18,942 nt of DNA. It comes from Anaerolineae bacterium. Lineage in GTDB: Bacteria; Chloroflexota; Anaerolineae; Aggregatilineales; UBA3940. The number at the start of each line of letters is the position of its first letter. Position 1 is the stretch's first letter. The position numbers and the translations under genes were made by a program. The notes below the pieces were generated by a model. That model was given only the letters and a program-made list of their open reading frames with translations, was not told the origin of the DNA and did not search any database. Location of the stretch: the NCBI GenBank assembly GCA_020852775.1, contig JADZAD010000034.1, positions 1 through 18,942 on the forward strand. Reading direction: 5' to 3'. Positions 12,486-18,942 of the stretch are shown piece by piece.

Positions 12486-12971
12486 TCATTCCCGCGTCAG
12501 CAGGCGGATCAGCTCCACTTCCGCCGGGTAGGACGCCATCAGGTCGGCGCGGACGCCTCCGGTGTAGTCTTCCGGAGTGTAGGCCGGGGCCAGCGTCGTA
12601 CCCATCAGCGCGAAGCGCCCGCCCGGCGCCACCCGTGATCCCTGCCAGGCACCTGCCGGGGCGACGAACTGGACGCGCTGCCCACCGAGGATATCCTGCC
12701 CCAGTGTGACGTGCTCACTGCGCCCGCCCGGATGCAGCAGCAGCAGCTCGACCGGGTCACCGAGGTAGAAGTGATAGATCTCGTCCGTCGGGAGGAGATG
12801 CAGCGCCGAGAAGCTGTCCGGGTGATCGGTGAGCAGGTAATAGATCGCCCCCCCGTAGGGTTTGTGTGAACCCGGCACCTGCCCCGCCGAACGATAGGTT
12901 TCGCGGTAGTACCCGCCCTCCACCGGGAGCGGCTCCAGGCCCAGGTATGCGATCACGTCCTCTGCATTCAT
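12486..12971 (-). CDS. DUF985 cupin-family protein
   Basis: A 161-residue protein with the DUF985 (cupin_5) pattern: AEDVIAYLGLEPLPVEGGYYRETYRS at the N-terminus, AIYYLLTDHPDSFSALHLLPTDEIYHFYLGDPVELLLLHPGG in the middle, QRVQFVAPAGAWQGSR and a C-terminal YPAEVELIRLLTR. The H-x7-E-x2-H arrangement around HLLPTDEIYHFY lines the barrel. Members are small cytoplasmic proteins of unsettled function, some linked to sugar-like ligands. The frame opens GTG-ATG-ATG; the second ATG (12971) is best placed, 6 bases after GAGG. It lies 17 bases after the methyltransferase stop, so the two are likely cotranscribed. Confidence 0.85.
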   Translation of the reverse strand: MNAEDVIAYLGLEPLPVEGGYYRETYRSAGQVPGSHKPYGGAIYYLLTDHPDSFSALHLLPTDEIYHFYLGDPVELLLLHPGGRSEHVTLGQDILGGQRVQFVAPAGAWQGSRVAPGGRFALMGTTLAPAYTPEDYTGGVRADLMASYPAEVELIRLLTRE

Positions 12972-12988
12972 CATCACCCTCTTTTGGT

Positions 12989-13900
12989 TCAGGTCGTTTT
13001 ACGCGCAACAAAGAAGATGTCCTGCGCGAAGAACGGCACCCTGCGCCGCCCACCCGCGAGGAGCGCCGCGCGGTAGAGCGTGGCCCGCAGCAGTCGGGCC
13101 AGTGCCGGGCTTCCCGCCGTCTGCACCGGTCGCGGGACAAACGTCATCACCGATTCAAATCCGCAGCGCGCGAAGAGACGCGCCAACGCCCTCGGATCCC
13201 AGTGAATGACATGCTCTTTGGAATCCCATACGTCGCGCCCAAGGATGATCCAGCGCCTGACGGATGGCGGGATCAGCTGGATCAGCTCGCTCTTCGCCGA
13301 CGTATAAGGGCGGTTCGGGGTCTTCACAAGAATCAAGCCTCCGGGCCGCAGCAGACGCGCCGCCGCACCGGCAAAGGTCAGCGCCTCTTCGGGCAGGACG
13401 TGCTCAATCACGTCAGTGGCAATCAACGCGTCAAACGCGCCGTCATGGTTCTGCAGCGCCTGCAGCGTGGTGTTATGTACCGGTACGCCAAGGCGCTCCC
13501 GCGTGATCTCGGCCAACATGGTGCCCGGCTCCAGACCTTCGGGGGTGAAGCCCCCGGCCTGCTGCAGGTAACCGAGCAGCCAGCCCGCGTTGCAGCCAAC
13601 ATCCAGCACACGCCCACCCGGCACGAGACGCTGCAGCAGGGCGACTTCCTCAAGGTAATTCGCATGGCGGTCGTGCAGGCGCGCACCCTGCGCGATCGCG
13701 CCGTACTTGCGCTCCCAGAGGGTCCGGTCCTCCTTGTGGTATTCCCCCTGCGGGTCCGGTAATCGCGGCCAGGTGATATGCAGTCCGCAGGCAGAGCAGG
13801 CCTGTATGCCGGTCTCACCGCGGGCGGAGCGCTCATGGACGATGATCCGCCCGTTGAACGGGCTGCCACAGACCGGGCAGGGGAAAGGTGGGATGTCCAA
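12989..13900 (-). CDS. SAM-dependent methyltransferase with N-terminal zinc ribbon
   Basis: A 303-residue protein. The N-terminus holds a zinc ribbon, C8-PV-C11 and C35-SA-C38. A class I methyltransferase domain follows with motif I VLDVGCNAG (98-106), an acidic strand end at E121-E124 and DVIEHV (163-168), then RLLRPGGLILVKTPN (182-196). This layout is seen in enzymes modifying sugars, lipids or polyketides, often in cell-surface clusters; the acceptor is unknown. The start is TTG at 13900. An in-frame TGA at 13913-13915 lies only four codons upstream, no ATG or GTG fits, and AAAGGA sits 9 bases before TTG. Confidence 0.86.
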   Translation of the reverse strand: MDIPPFPCPVCGSPFNGRIIVHERSARGETGIQACSACGLHITWPRLPDPQGEYHKEDRTLWERKYGAIAQGARLHDRHANYLEEVALLQRLVPGGRVLDVGCNAGWLLGYLQQAGGFTPEGLEPGTMLAEITRERLGVPVHNTTLQALQNHDGAFDALIATDVIEHVLPEEALTFAGAAARLLRPGGLILVKTPNRPYTSAKSELIQLIPPSVRRWIILGRDVWDSKEHVIHWDPRALARLFARCGFESVMTFVPRPVQTAGSPALARLLRATLYRAALLAGGRRRVPFFAQDIFFVARKTT

Positions 13901-13963
13901 CAGGATTTCCTTTCAGAGCGGTTTCGACTCAACCACGGGAAGATAGCACCTGATCAGCGCCGG

Positions 13964-14653
13964 TTATGTGATGCCGTCCTGCTGCATCCAGCGACAGGCT
14001 CGCTGTGCGGCGCTGGCATCCACGCAGATCGGCCCCTCCGCCTGCTGGAAAGCCTCGTACAGCGCCCACTCGATCGCGCGCAGGTCGGCCCCGTGCCGTG
14101 CCGCCAGCCAGTCCACCGCCGCCGGGTCGATCCACGCCCGGGGGGTGCTCCCTCCCAGCGCGAAGACCTCCAGCCGGCGGTCGAGCACCGCCCGCAGGTG
14201 TTCGCGGCTGGCGATCTCCTCCAGCCGCAGCGTTTCGACCGGCACCCCGAACAAGCGGAAGGTCCATTCGTGGCTGGCATGTGTCCCCAGCGCCAGCCTT
14301 AGCCCATTCCGCGCCGCCCCCAGCAGGTTCAGCCAACCCGGCAGGTCGAGGCGCTGCGCTTCATCGAGGCAGAACAGGCCCAGCGCATCGAGCCGGGTAC
14401 GGAAGCTGTGAGCCTCCTCCGGGATGCGCTCGTAGGCCACACTGAGGCCGTCGGCGCGTGCCCATGCCGCCAGCCAGCGCAGCGCGGTGGTCTTGCCCCG
14501 CCCCTTCTCCGCGATCACCTGCAACGCCCTGAACCCACGTTCCGCCAGCGTAAGCAGGGCCAGCGGCGGCACCGCTACCGCCTCCCATTCCACGGCGGTC
14601 AGCGCACCGAACGGGTTGCGGCTGTACCCCAGGTGCCGGAAGTTGTGCCCCAC
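13964..14653 (-). CDS. AAA ATPase of ExeA/TniB-like type
   Basis: A 229-residue P-loop ATPase. After the HLGYSRNPFGAL opening (7-18), typical of ExeA/TniB-like proteins, come Walker A A48-EKGR-GKT (48-55), Walker B LFCLDEA with D97 and E98, a sensor-like ALGTH (121-125) and an Arg-rich helical lid. Such ATPases work in transposition target selection, secretion or as regulators. No transposase is near. The start is GTG at 14653, because AGGAGAGG lies 6 bases upstream; the longer open frame to 14725 crosses this ribosome site. A TATACT at 14680-14685 could be its -10. It is divergent from the terminase gene. Confidence 0.83.
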   Translation of the reverse strand: MGHNFRHLGYSRNPFGALTAVEWEAVAVPPLALLTLAERGFRALQVIAEKGRGKTTALRWLAAWARADGLSVAYERIPEEAHSFRTRLDALGLFCLDEAQRLDLPGWLNLLGAARNGLRLALGTHASHEWTFRLFGVPVETLRLEEIASREHLRAVLDRRLEVFALGGSTPRAWIDPAAVDWLAARHGADLRAIEWALYEAFQQAEGPICVDASAAQRACRWMQQDGIT

Positions 14654-14792
14654 GATTTTCCTCTCCTCGCGTCTTCTCCAGTATACATCCGCCCCGCGCC
14701 AGGCTGAATGGTTTGTGTATTCCAACCCGCGCCTGATCGGATGATCAATGGCAGGGGCTGGTAGGCTGTGAAGTTCACGCTATGATCAGAAA

Positions 14793-14808
14793 TAGAACCG
14801 ATGTTCTA
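14793..14808. promoter_or_regulatory. LexA-type (SOS) box candidate
   Basis: TAGAACCGATGTTCTA is a palindrome with 6-bp perfect arms and contains GAAC-N4-GTTC, the core of the Bacillus-type LexA/DinR box. It begins 7 bases after a TATGAT hexamer, so bound repressor would cover the predicted transcription start toward the terminase. LexA sites vary in Chloroflexota, so the match is suggestive only. Confidence 0.5.
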
Positions 14809-14948
14809 ACAAGCGCGCGCCGCGCGGGTGCACCACAGACAGAGGTGGCGTGGAACAGGCGGCGACAAGCCCCTGCCCCCGCCTCAATTGACCCGACAGC
14901 CGCCCGCACGGCCACCAGCCGGAAGGCGAGCCGCGCACCCCCTTCGCT

Positions 14949-14980
14949 CCACCTCTGCTGGCCAGCCCCAGCAGAGGTGG
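14949..14980. repeat. 13-bp perfect hairpin in the terminase leader
   Basis: CCACCTCTGCTGG (14949-14961) pairs with CCAGCAGAGGTGG (14968-14980) around a 6-base loop. It is followed by GGTCCGTG, with no T-run, so it is not a normal terminator. It ends 43 bases before the terminase ATG and may act as a leader structure or a protein-binding site. Confidence 0.7.
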
Positions 14981-15023
14981 GGTCCGTGTCACCCGGCCCC
15001 GACCGTTTCTCTGAGGAGTCACT

Positions 15024-16244
15024 ATGCTGCCAGGCATCGAGCCGCGCCCGCCCGCGATCCCTGATCTGCGCCCGGACCAGGCCGGGGTCGCCACGCATCC
15101 CGCCCGCTTCAAGGTGGTGGCCTGCGGGCGGCGCTGGGGGAAGACGACCCTCGGCCTGTACCTCGCCGCCGAGGCGATGCGCCGTGGGCGGCGCGTGTGG
15201 TGGGTCGCGCCGACCTACAACATGGCCTTCGAGCCGTGGCTGGCGCTTAAGCAGGCATTCGAGGGCGCGGACGGGCTGGTCAAACAGGAAGCGGCCCGCT
15301 ACCTCGCCCTGCCCGATGGGGGCTCGATCAGCATCAAGTCGGCGGATGCCCCCGACCGGCTGCGCGGGGTCGGCCTCGACCTGGTGATCGTGGACGAAGC
15401 GGCGTTCATCTCGCAGTACGTCTGGCAGGCGGTGCTGCGCCCGGCGCTCGCGGATCGGCGTGGCAGGGCGCTGATGATCTCGACGCCGCGCGGGCGCAAC
15501 TGGTTCTATCACGCCTTCCAGCGCGGGCTTGACCCGCTGGCGCATGACTGGGAGGCGTGGCGCGCCCCGACCAGCGCCAACGGCCTGATCGCTCCGGAGG
15601 AAATCGCCGATGTGCGTGCCCTGACCCCGGAGCGCATCTTCCGGCAGGAATACGAGGCAGAGTTCCTCGAGGATGGCGGAGAGGTGTTCCGCGGGGTGCG
15701 CCGGGCGGCGACCGCGCCCGTGGATGCGGCCCCTCAGCCGGGACACCGGTACGTCGCGGGCATCGACTGGGGGCGGGCCAACGACTTCACCGCGGTGGCG
15801 ATCCTCGACGCAACCCGTATGGCGCTGGTGGCGCTCGATCGCTTCAGCGGGGACGAATGGGCGCTGCAGCGCGCGCGGATCGCCGCCCTGCTGCGCGGCT
15901 GGGGCGTGAGCCTCGCGCTGGCGGAGGAGAACGCGATGGGCGGCCCGAACATCGAGGCGCTCCAGCGGGAGGGCCTGCCCGTGCGCCCGTTCAGCATGAC
16001 GGCGCTCAGCAAGCCGCCGCTGATCGAGTCGCTGGTGCTGGGCATCGAGTGCGGAGACCTGCGCCTGCTCCCCGACGAGGTGCTGCTGGGCGAGCTGGAG
16101 AGCTACACCTACCAGACACTGCCCTCAGGCCGCAATCGCTACGGCGCACCGCCCGGCCTGCACGACGACACCGTGATCGCGCTCGCCCTCGCCTGGAAGC
16201 TCGCCGGCACCCCGGCCTTCACGCTCAGCATGGCCGAGGTGTGA
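15024..16244 (+). CDS. Phage-type terminase large subunit (ATPase plus nuclease)
   Basis: A 406-residue protein with the full two-domain plan of the DNA-packaging motor. The ATPase has Walker A C34-GRRWGKTT (34-42), the aromatic strand VWWVAPTYN (58-66), Walker B LDLVIVDEA (D124, E125) and coupling motif ISTPRG (152-157). The RNase H-like nuclease begins at GIDWG with D248, then E301/E302 in LAEENAMG, and D381/D382 in LHDDTVIALA. All catalytic residues look intact. Terminase cuts and pumps phage DNA into heads. GAGGAG lies 7 bases before the ATG. No portal, small terminase or capsid gene is in the window, and its GC matches the host genes, so it may be a prophage relic or a domesticated copy. 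Confidence 0.87.
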   Translation: MLPGIEPRPPAIPDLRPDQAGVATHPARFKVVACGRRWGKTTLGLYLAAEAMRRGRRVWWVAPTYNMAFEPWLALKQAFEGADGLVKQEAARYLALPDGGSISIKSADAPDRLRGVGLDLVIVDEAAFISQYVWQAVLRPALADRRGRALMISTPRGRNWFYHAFQRGLDPLAHDWEAWRAPTSANGLIAPEEIADVRALTPERIFRQEYEAEFLEDGGEVFRGVRRAATAPVDAAPQPGHRYVAGIDWGRANDFTAVAILDATRMALVALDRFSGDEWALQRARIAALLRGWGVSLALAEENAMGGPNIEALQREGLPVRPFSMTALSKPPLIESLVLGIECGDLRLLPDEVLLGELESYTYQTLPSGRNRYGAPPGLHDDTVIALALAWKLAGTPAFTLSMAEV

Positions 16245-16267
16245 GAGAGGGGATTCCCGGGACTATA

Positions 16268-16297
16268 TTGCAGGTGACAACTAAGCCACATTACAAT
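16268..16297 (+). promoter_or_regulatory. Candidate promoter of the nuclease-like gene
   Basis: TTGCAG (16268-16273) and TACAAT (16292-16297) are 18 bases apart in the AT-rich gap after the terminase. They lie 33 bases before the ATG at 16330, with GGCGGAGG as ribosome site. The gene therefore seems to carry its own promoter. Confidence 0.45.
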
Positions 16298-16329
16298 TAT
16301 GTCATCGTTTACATAGGCGGAGGATTCTA

Positions 16330-16824
16330 ATGCAGAAAGAGAAGAGTACCAGAGGCAATGCAGGTCAGTTCTTCGTTGCGGGCGAACTATGCCGCCGAGG
16401 CTACATTGCCGCAGTTACCCTTGGCAACAGCCCCAACACGGACATTCTTTGCAGCAACACTGAAGGCACAAAAGCTGTCCATATTCAGGTCAAGTCGTTC
16501 GTTCCTGGTAATCGAACATGCAGCGTTGGTCGTAAGGCAGAGAAGCCTTACACGGAGGACTTCTTCTGGGTGCTGGCTGGAATCCCGGAGCGGGACAGCA
16601 ACTCGCAATTCGTATACTATGTCATTCCGGCAGACGTGATGGCTCGGAATGTACATGAAATCCATCATCGCTGGCTAGAGGAGCCTGGTAGAGATGGGCG
16701 TGCTCATGTTGACAACAAAGTGCGTGCTGTGACGTTGCCACCGTATGTTGCGCCCTACACCAACTGGGATATCAGCGAATATGAGAATCGCTGGGATTTG
16801 ATCGAGCGGAAGCTTGGTTCATAG
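16330..16824 (+). CDS. PD-(D/E)XK nuclease-like protein
   Basis: A 164-residue soluble protein. The N-terminal half carries the order of a restriction-type PD-(D/E)XK core: GQFFVAGELCRRGY with E19, NSPNTDIL with D38, and AVHIQVKSF with Q53 and K55 (the D-x(n)-(E/Q)xK active site, Q form). The C-terminal half (WVLAG, VYYVIP, then a Tyr/Trp-rich tail) matches no family I know. It could be an orphan nuclease, a nicking enzyme or a nuclease-fold nucleic-acid binder. The gene is visibly richer in A and T, and uses codons such as ACA, GCA and AGA far more than its neighbours, a sign of transfer. GGAGG precedes the ATG by about 7 bases. It follows the terminase by 85 bases. Confidence 0.77.
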   Translation: MQKEKSTRGNAGQFFVAGELCRRGYIAAVTLGNSPNTDILCSNTEGTKAVHIQVKSFVPGNRTCSVGRKAEKPYTEDFFWVLAGIPERDSNSQFVYYVIPADVMARNVHEIHHRWLEEPGRDGRAHVDNKVRAVTLPPYVAPYTNWDISEYENRWDLIERKLGS

Positions 16825-16876
16825 CGAGTCTCTATGTGAAATTCCCTCCCATCAGCCACAGAAGGGACAGGCCCCC

Positions 16877-18025
16877 ATGCCAGCCTTCGATCTGGAGCAG
16901 ATCCGCCGTGACTTCCCGATCGTTCAGTCGCGCATCTACGCGAACCACGCTGCGGTCGGGCCCGTCCCGCTGAGCGTGCGTGCGGCGGTGCTGGAGTGCC
17001 TCGACGACCTCGTGTATGATGTGGGTTCCGCCTGGGCGCGCTCCGAGCCGGTGTTCGCTGAAGGGCGCGCGCTGGCGGCGCGGCTGGTCAACAGCCAGCC
17101 CGACCGCATCGCCTGGGTGCAGAACACATCGCACGGGGTGTCGCTGATCGCCGCCGGGCTGGGCTGGCAGCCGGGCGATAACGTGCTCGTCCCTGATAAC
17201 GAGTTCCCCTCGAACTACTTCGCATGGAAGGCGCTGGCGGATCGCGGCGTCGAACTGCGCCACATCCCTTCCGTTGAGGGCCGCATCCTGCCAGAATCCA
17301 TCCGTCCGCTCATCGACAGGCGTACCCGCGTGGTGGCCCTCAGCCAGGTGCAGTATTACAACGGTTTTCAGTGCGATATTCGCTCGATCGGGGAACTCTG
17401 CCGGGATTCCAGTGTGCTGCTGGTGGTCGATGGCACTCAGTCCATCGGGGCGATGACGCTGGACATAGCCCGCTCATACGTCGATGTGCTGCTTGTCGCG
17501 GCGCACAAGTGGATGCTCGGGCCCTTCGGGGTCGGCTTCATGGCCCTCTCGGATCGCGCCCTTGAGGCGGTCAGCGTCACCAGCATCGGCTGGCTGAGTT
17601 TCCGTGAGCCGTTCATCTTCGTCAAGGACAAGCAACTGCTGCCTGATGCCAGCCGCTTTGAACCCGGCACGAAGAACAGTATCGGCCTGTACGGGCTGCT
17701 GGCCCGCCTGCGCGCGATTACGGAACTCGGCGCGGAGGTGATCGAAGGGCACGTGCTCGCCCTGACCGACCAGTTCTGCGCCGCCCTGCCGGAGATCGGC
17801 TGCCAGTGCACCAGCTACCGGGGCGCCGGGGAGAAGTCGGGGATTGTCACGTTCCGCCACCCGGACATCCCCAGTGAGGCGCTGATGGAGCAACTGAACC
17901 GGGCCAGCATCGACGTCAGCGTGCGCGCCGGGAGCGTGCGCTTCTCTCCGCACTATTACAACTCTGAAGCGGAGATCGAGCAGGTGCTCACGGTGCTGGC
18001 AGCGATCATCCGCGAGCGCGTGTAG
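16877..18025 (+). CDS. Class V aminotransferase / cysteine desulfurase-like PLP enzyme
   Basis: A 382-residue fold-type I PLP enzyme of the class V aminotransferase group. It has Y21-NHAAVGP near the N-terminus, QNTSHGVS (82-89) for the cofactor phosphate, VVDGTQSIGA with D185 and Q188, and AAHKW with H210 and the Schiff-base lysine K211, then GPFGVGFM. Family members act as cysteine desulfurases, isopenicillin-N epimerase-like enzymes or serine/kynurenine-type enzymes. I see no clear desulfurase cysteine loop, so the substrate is open. ATG at 16877 is chosen because MPAFDLEQIRRDFPI is a typical family start and GAAGGGA lies upstream; the frame open from 16814 would overlap the nuclease gene. 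GC returns to the host level here. Confidence 0.86.
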   Translation: MPAFDLEQIRRDFPIVQSRIYANHAAVGPVPLSVRAAVLECLDDLVYDVGSAWARSEPVFAEGRALAARLVNSQPDRIAWVQNTSHGVSLIAAGLGWQPGDNVLVPDNEFPSNYFAWKALADRGVELRHIPSVEGRILPESIRPLIDRRTRVVALSQVQYYNGFQCDIRSIGELCRDSSVLLVVDGTQSIGAMTLDIARSYVDVLLVAAHKWMLGPFGVGFMALSDRALEAVSVTSIGWLSFREPFIFVKDKQLLPDASRFEPGTKNSIGLYGLLARLRAITELGAEVIEGHVLALTDQFCAALPEIGCQCTSYRGAGEKSGIVTFRHPDIPSEALMEQLNRASIDVSVRAGSVRFSPHYYNSEAEIEQVLTVLAAIIRERV

Positions 18026-18120
18026 AGAGCAAGGGCCGTTGATTTTTGCGCGCGCAGAACATCACGTCTCAGGGCGGTCTTCACGCGCGGCCTGAAGCGT
18101 TCTTTGTGCTTATGGATCCT

Positions 18121-18693
18121 CTACACGAGGATCACAATCACGATCAGGAAGAAGACCACGACGAGGATCTCCAGCCACGGGCTGGCGAGGAAGCGCAGCG
18201 GCAGGAAGGCGATCAGCGCCGCGCTGGAGGAATCCGGGAAGGTCAGCGGGCTGACCATCCACGGGAACGGGTACTGTGAGACATGCAGGTACCACCACAG
18301 CGCCCCGACGATCACGTAGCCGTTGAGCAGGCCAACCGCCAGCCCGAGCAGGCCTTCCTGGATGTTCTCCCGGATGCGGTTGGCGTTGACGCGCCCACCC
18401 GTGCCCCAGGTGATCAGCACCGGGCCCTGGTAGCCGAAGAAGACGCAGGCCATGATCACGGCAGACTTGAAGACCACCAGCCGCCGCAGCGTGCCGAGCG
18501 GGTCGGTTGCAAGGATTTCCGCGGGGGTGCGGGCTACCAGCGCCTGCCACACGAACGGGCTGATCTGCTCGATGATGAACATCGCCAGCACCGCTGCTGC
18601 CGTCACCTGAATCTCGCGCACCCAGCCGCGCATCAGGCCGATCACGCCAAAACCCAGTACGCCTATCCAGAAGATCGCGGCAAGCTCGATCAC
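18121..18693 (-). CDS. CvpA-family membrane protein
   Basis: A 190-residue inner-membrane protein with about four to five helices (near 4-23, 30-52, 72-94, 115-140 and a final 171-190). The sequence GVIGLMRGWVREIQVTAAAVLAMFI (17-41), an R-G-W-x-R-E turn between two helices, is the signature of CvpA (colicin V production) proteins, along with the later GLLNGYVIVGAL. CvpA homologues affect envelope integrity and peptidoglycan-linked growth, and the exact action is unknown. The start is GTG at 18693, with only a weak G-rich ribosome site. It follows murG by 55 bases, which suits an envelope role. A convergent 95-base gap to the aminotransferase shows no clear terminator. Confidence 0.83.
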   Translation of the reverse strand: MIELAAIFWIGVLGFGVIGLMRGWVREIQVTAAAVLAMFIIEQISPFVWQALVARTPAEILATDPLGTLRRLVVFKSAVIMACVFFGYQGPVLITWGTGGRVNANRIRENIQEGLLGLAVGLLNGYVIVGALWWYLHVSQYPFPWMVSPLTFPDSSSAALIAFLPLRFLASPWLEILVVVFFLIVIVILV

Positions 18694-18748
18694 AGGCTTA
18701 ACCCCCGGTCAGGAGCGCCATAATGCAGGTCACAGGTCGTACCGGGAA

Positions 18749-18942
18749 TCACGTCACCTTCTTCGCCACGTCAGCCACAATGTCGGCAGCCCGCCGCGCC
18801 GCGTCCGGGCGCCTCAGCGAGGCCATCGCCTCAGCCATGCGCCTGAGCGCCTGCGGGTCATCGAGCAGGCGGCCAAGCAGTGGTGCCAGTTCAGTATCGA
18901 GCCGCTCATCGCCCAGCCGGATCGCCGCGCCCTGCGCTTGCA
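18749..18942 (-). CDS. murG: MurG C-terminus (runs off right edge)
   Basis: The minus strand is open from the window edge to a TGA at 18749-18751, giving 64 codons. The peptide reads QGAAIRLGDERLDTELAPLL, then LLDDPQALRRMAEAMASL, then PDAARRAADIVADVAKK. This matches the end of the MurG glycosyltransferase, where a GAA-I block follows the donor-binding Q-x-x-N/Q loop and a final Asp-Ala-Ala helix closes the protein. MurG adds GlcNAc to lipid I to make lipid II on the inner membrane face. Only the tail is visible, so a related GT28 glycosyltransferase cannot be excluded. Confidence 0.75.
   Translation of the reverse strand, partial: QAQGAAIRLGDERLDTELAPLLGRLLDDPQALRRMAEAMASLRRPDAARRAADIVADVAKKVT

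Larger units (their letters stand above)
14654..15023. promoter_or_regulatory. Divergent intergenic region, AAA ATPase / terminase
   Basis: This 370-base gap holds no credible gene. Left to right it shows: TATACT (14680-14685, minus strand) for the ATPase; the palindrome TGATC-GGAT-GATCA at 14734-14747; a plus-strand TATGAT at 14781-14786; the LexA-type palindrome at 14793-14808; and a strong 13-bp hairpin at 14949-14980. A GAGGAG ribosome site then precedes the terminase ATG. If TATGAT is a true -10, the terminase has a leader of about 230 bases, very GC-rich, containing the hairpin. Confidence 0.5.

Noticed and set aside
12866..13762. 298-codon plus-strand frame opposite the methyltransferase
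   Set aside because: The minus strand carries motif I and zinc-ribbon cysteines; this frame shows nothing.
14734..14747. TGATC-GGAT-GATCA as a second FNR box
   Set aside because: The half-sites are shifted by one base from TTGAT-N4-ATCAA, so it does not match the FNR class; it is kept only as a palindrome.
14782..15387. 201-codon plus-strand frame beginning inside TATGAT near the LexA-type box
   Set aside because: It has no ribosome site, is Ala/Arg/Pro-rich, and its second half is out of frame over the terminase ATPase domain.
14775..15746. 323-codon minus-strand frame
   Set aside because: Antisense to the terminase and its leader, with shadow-type composition and no motif.
13964..16824. 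Complete prophage or Tn7-like transposon
   Set aside because: No integrase, transposase, capsid, portal, att repeats or terminal inverted repeats were found around the ATPase, terminase and nuclease-like genes.
18026..18120. Terminator between the aminotransferase and cvpA
   Set aside because: There is a short T-run (TGATTTTTG) and GCGCGCG text, but no stem sits in the right place for either strand.

Overview
The window is GC-rich and almost entirely coding. Its content suggests a bacterium of the phylum Chloroflexota (Anaerolineae-like). This is an inference from family content: a cupredoxin-NirK fusion, an NnrS-like protein, DUF2249, DUF5946 and YwiC-like genes together, and intergenic CCCTTCCC-type repeats. 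No rRNA or other marker is present to prove it. I saw no tRNA, rRNA, CRISPR array or insertion sequence.

Layout. 1-560 (-): N-terminal part of a lipoprotein, cut by the window edge. 691-1804 (-): a compact operon of two LsrG/ABM-type small monooxygenase-fold proteins and a split-barrel flavin-binding protein, closed by a clear hairpin terminator. 1805-2060: repeat-rich intergenic DNA. 2061-3195 (-): uridine phosphorylase followed by an ACT-domain protein. 3345-4645 (+): two overlapping genes that look like arrestin-type beta-sandwich proteins, one membrane-anchored.

The centre of interest is 4683-12395 (+), a nitrite/nitric-oxide module. It opens with a Crp/Fnr regulator that carries an FNR-like recognition helix but no FNR iron-sulfur cysteines. 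Next comes a perfect TTGAT-N4-ATCAA box. Then follow a 2[4Fe-4S] ferredoxin, a lipoprotein copper nitrite reductase (NirK) with an extra N-terminal cupredoxin domain, a Sco copper chaperone, a cupin, two paralogous four-helix membrane proteins, DUF2249, DUF5946, a second cupin, an NnrS-like 12-helix protein and a YwiC-like membrane protein. Most junctions overlap or are a few bases apart, so ferredoxin to NnrS-like is probably one operon, switched on by low oxygen or NO through the FNR-type box. No NO reductase is recognisable. The two small membrane proteins align without gaps to each other and to the last His-containing helix of the NnrS-like protein, so they may be single NnrS/heme-copper-type modules.

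12486-14653 (-): a DUF985 cupin, a zinc-ribbon methyltransferase and an ExeA/TniB-like AAA ATPase. Facing away from the ATPase, after a 370-base gap with a LexA-type palindrome and a strong hairpin, lies a complete phage-type large terminase (15024-16244). It is followed by an AT-richer PD-(D/E)XK nuclease-like gene (16330-16824), the best candidate for recent transfer. 16877-18025 (+) is a class V aminotransferase. 18121-18942 (-) holds a CvpA-family membrane protein and the C-terminus of MurG, a return to core genes.
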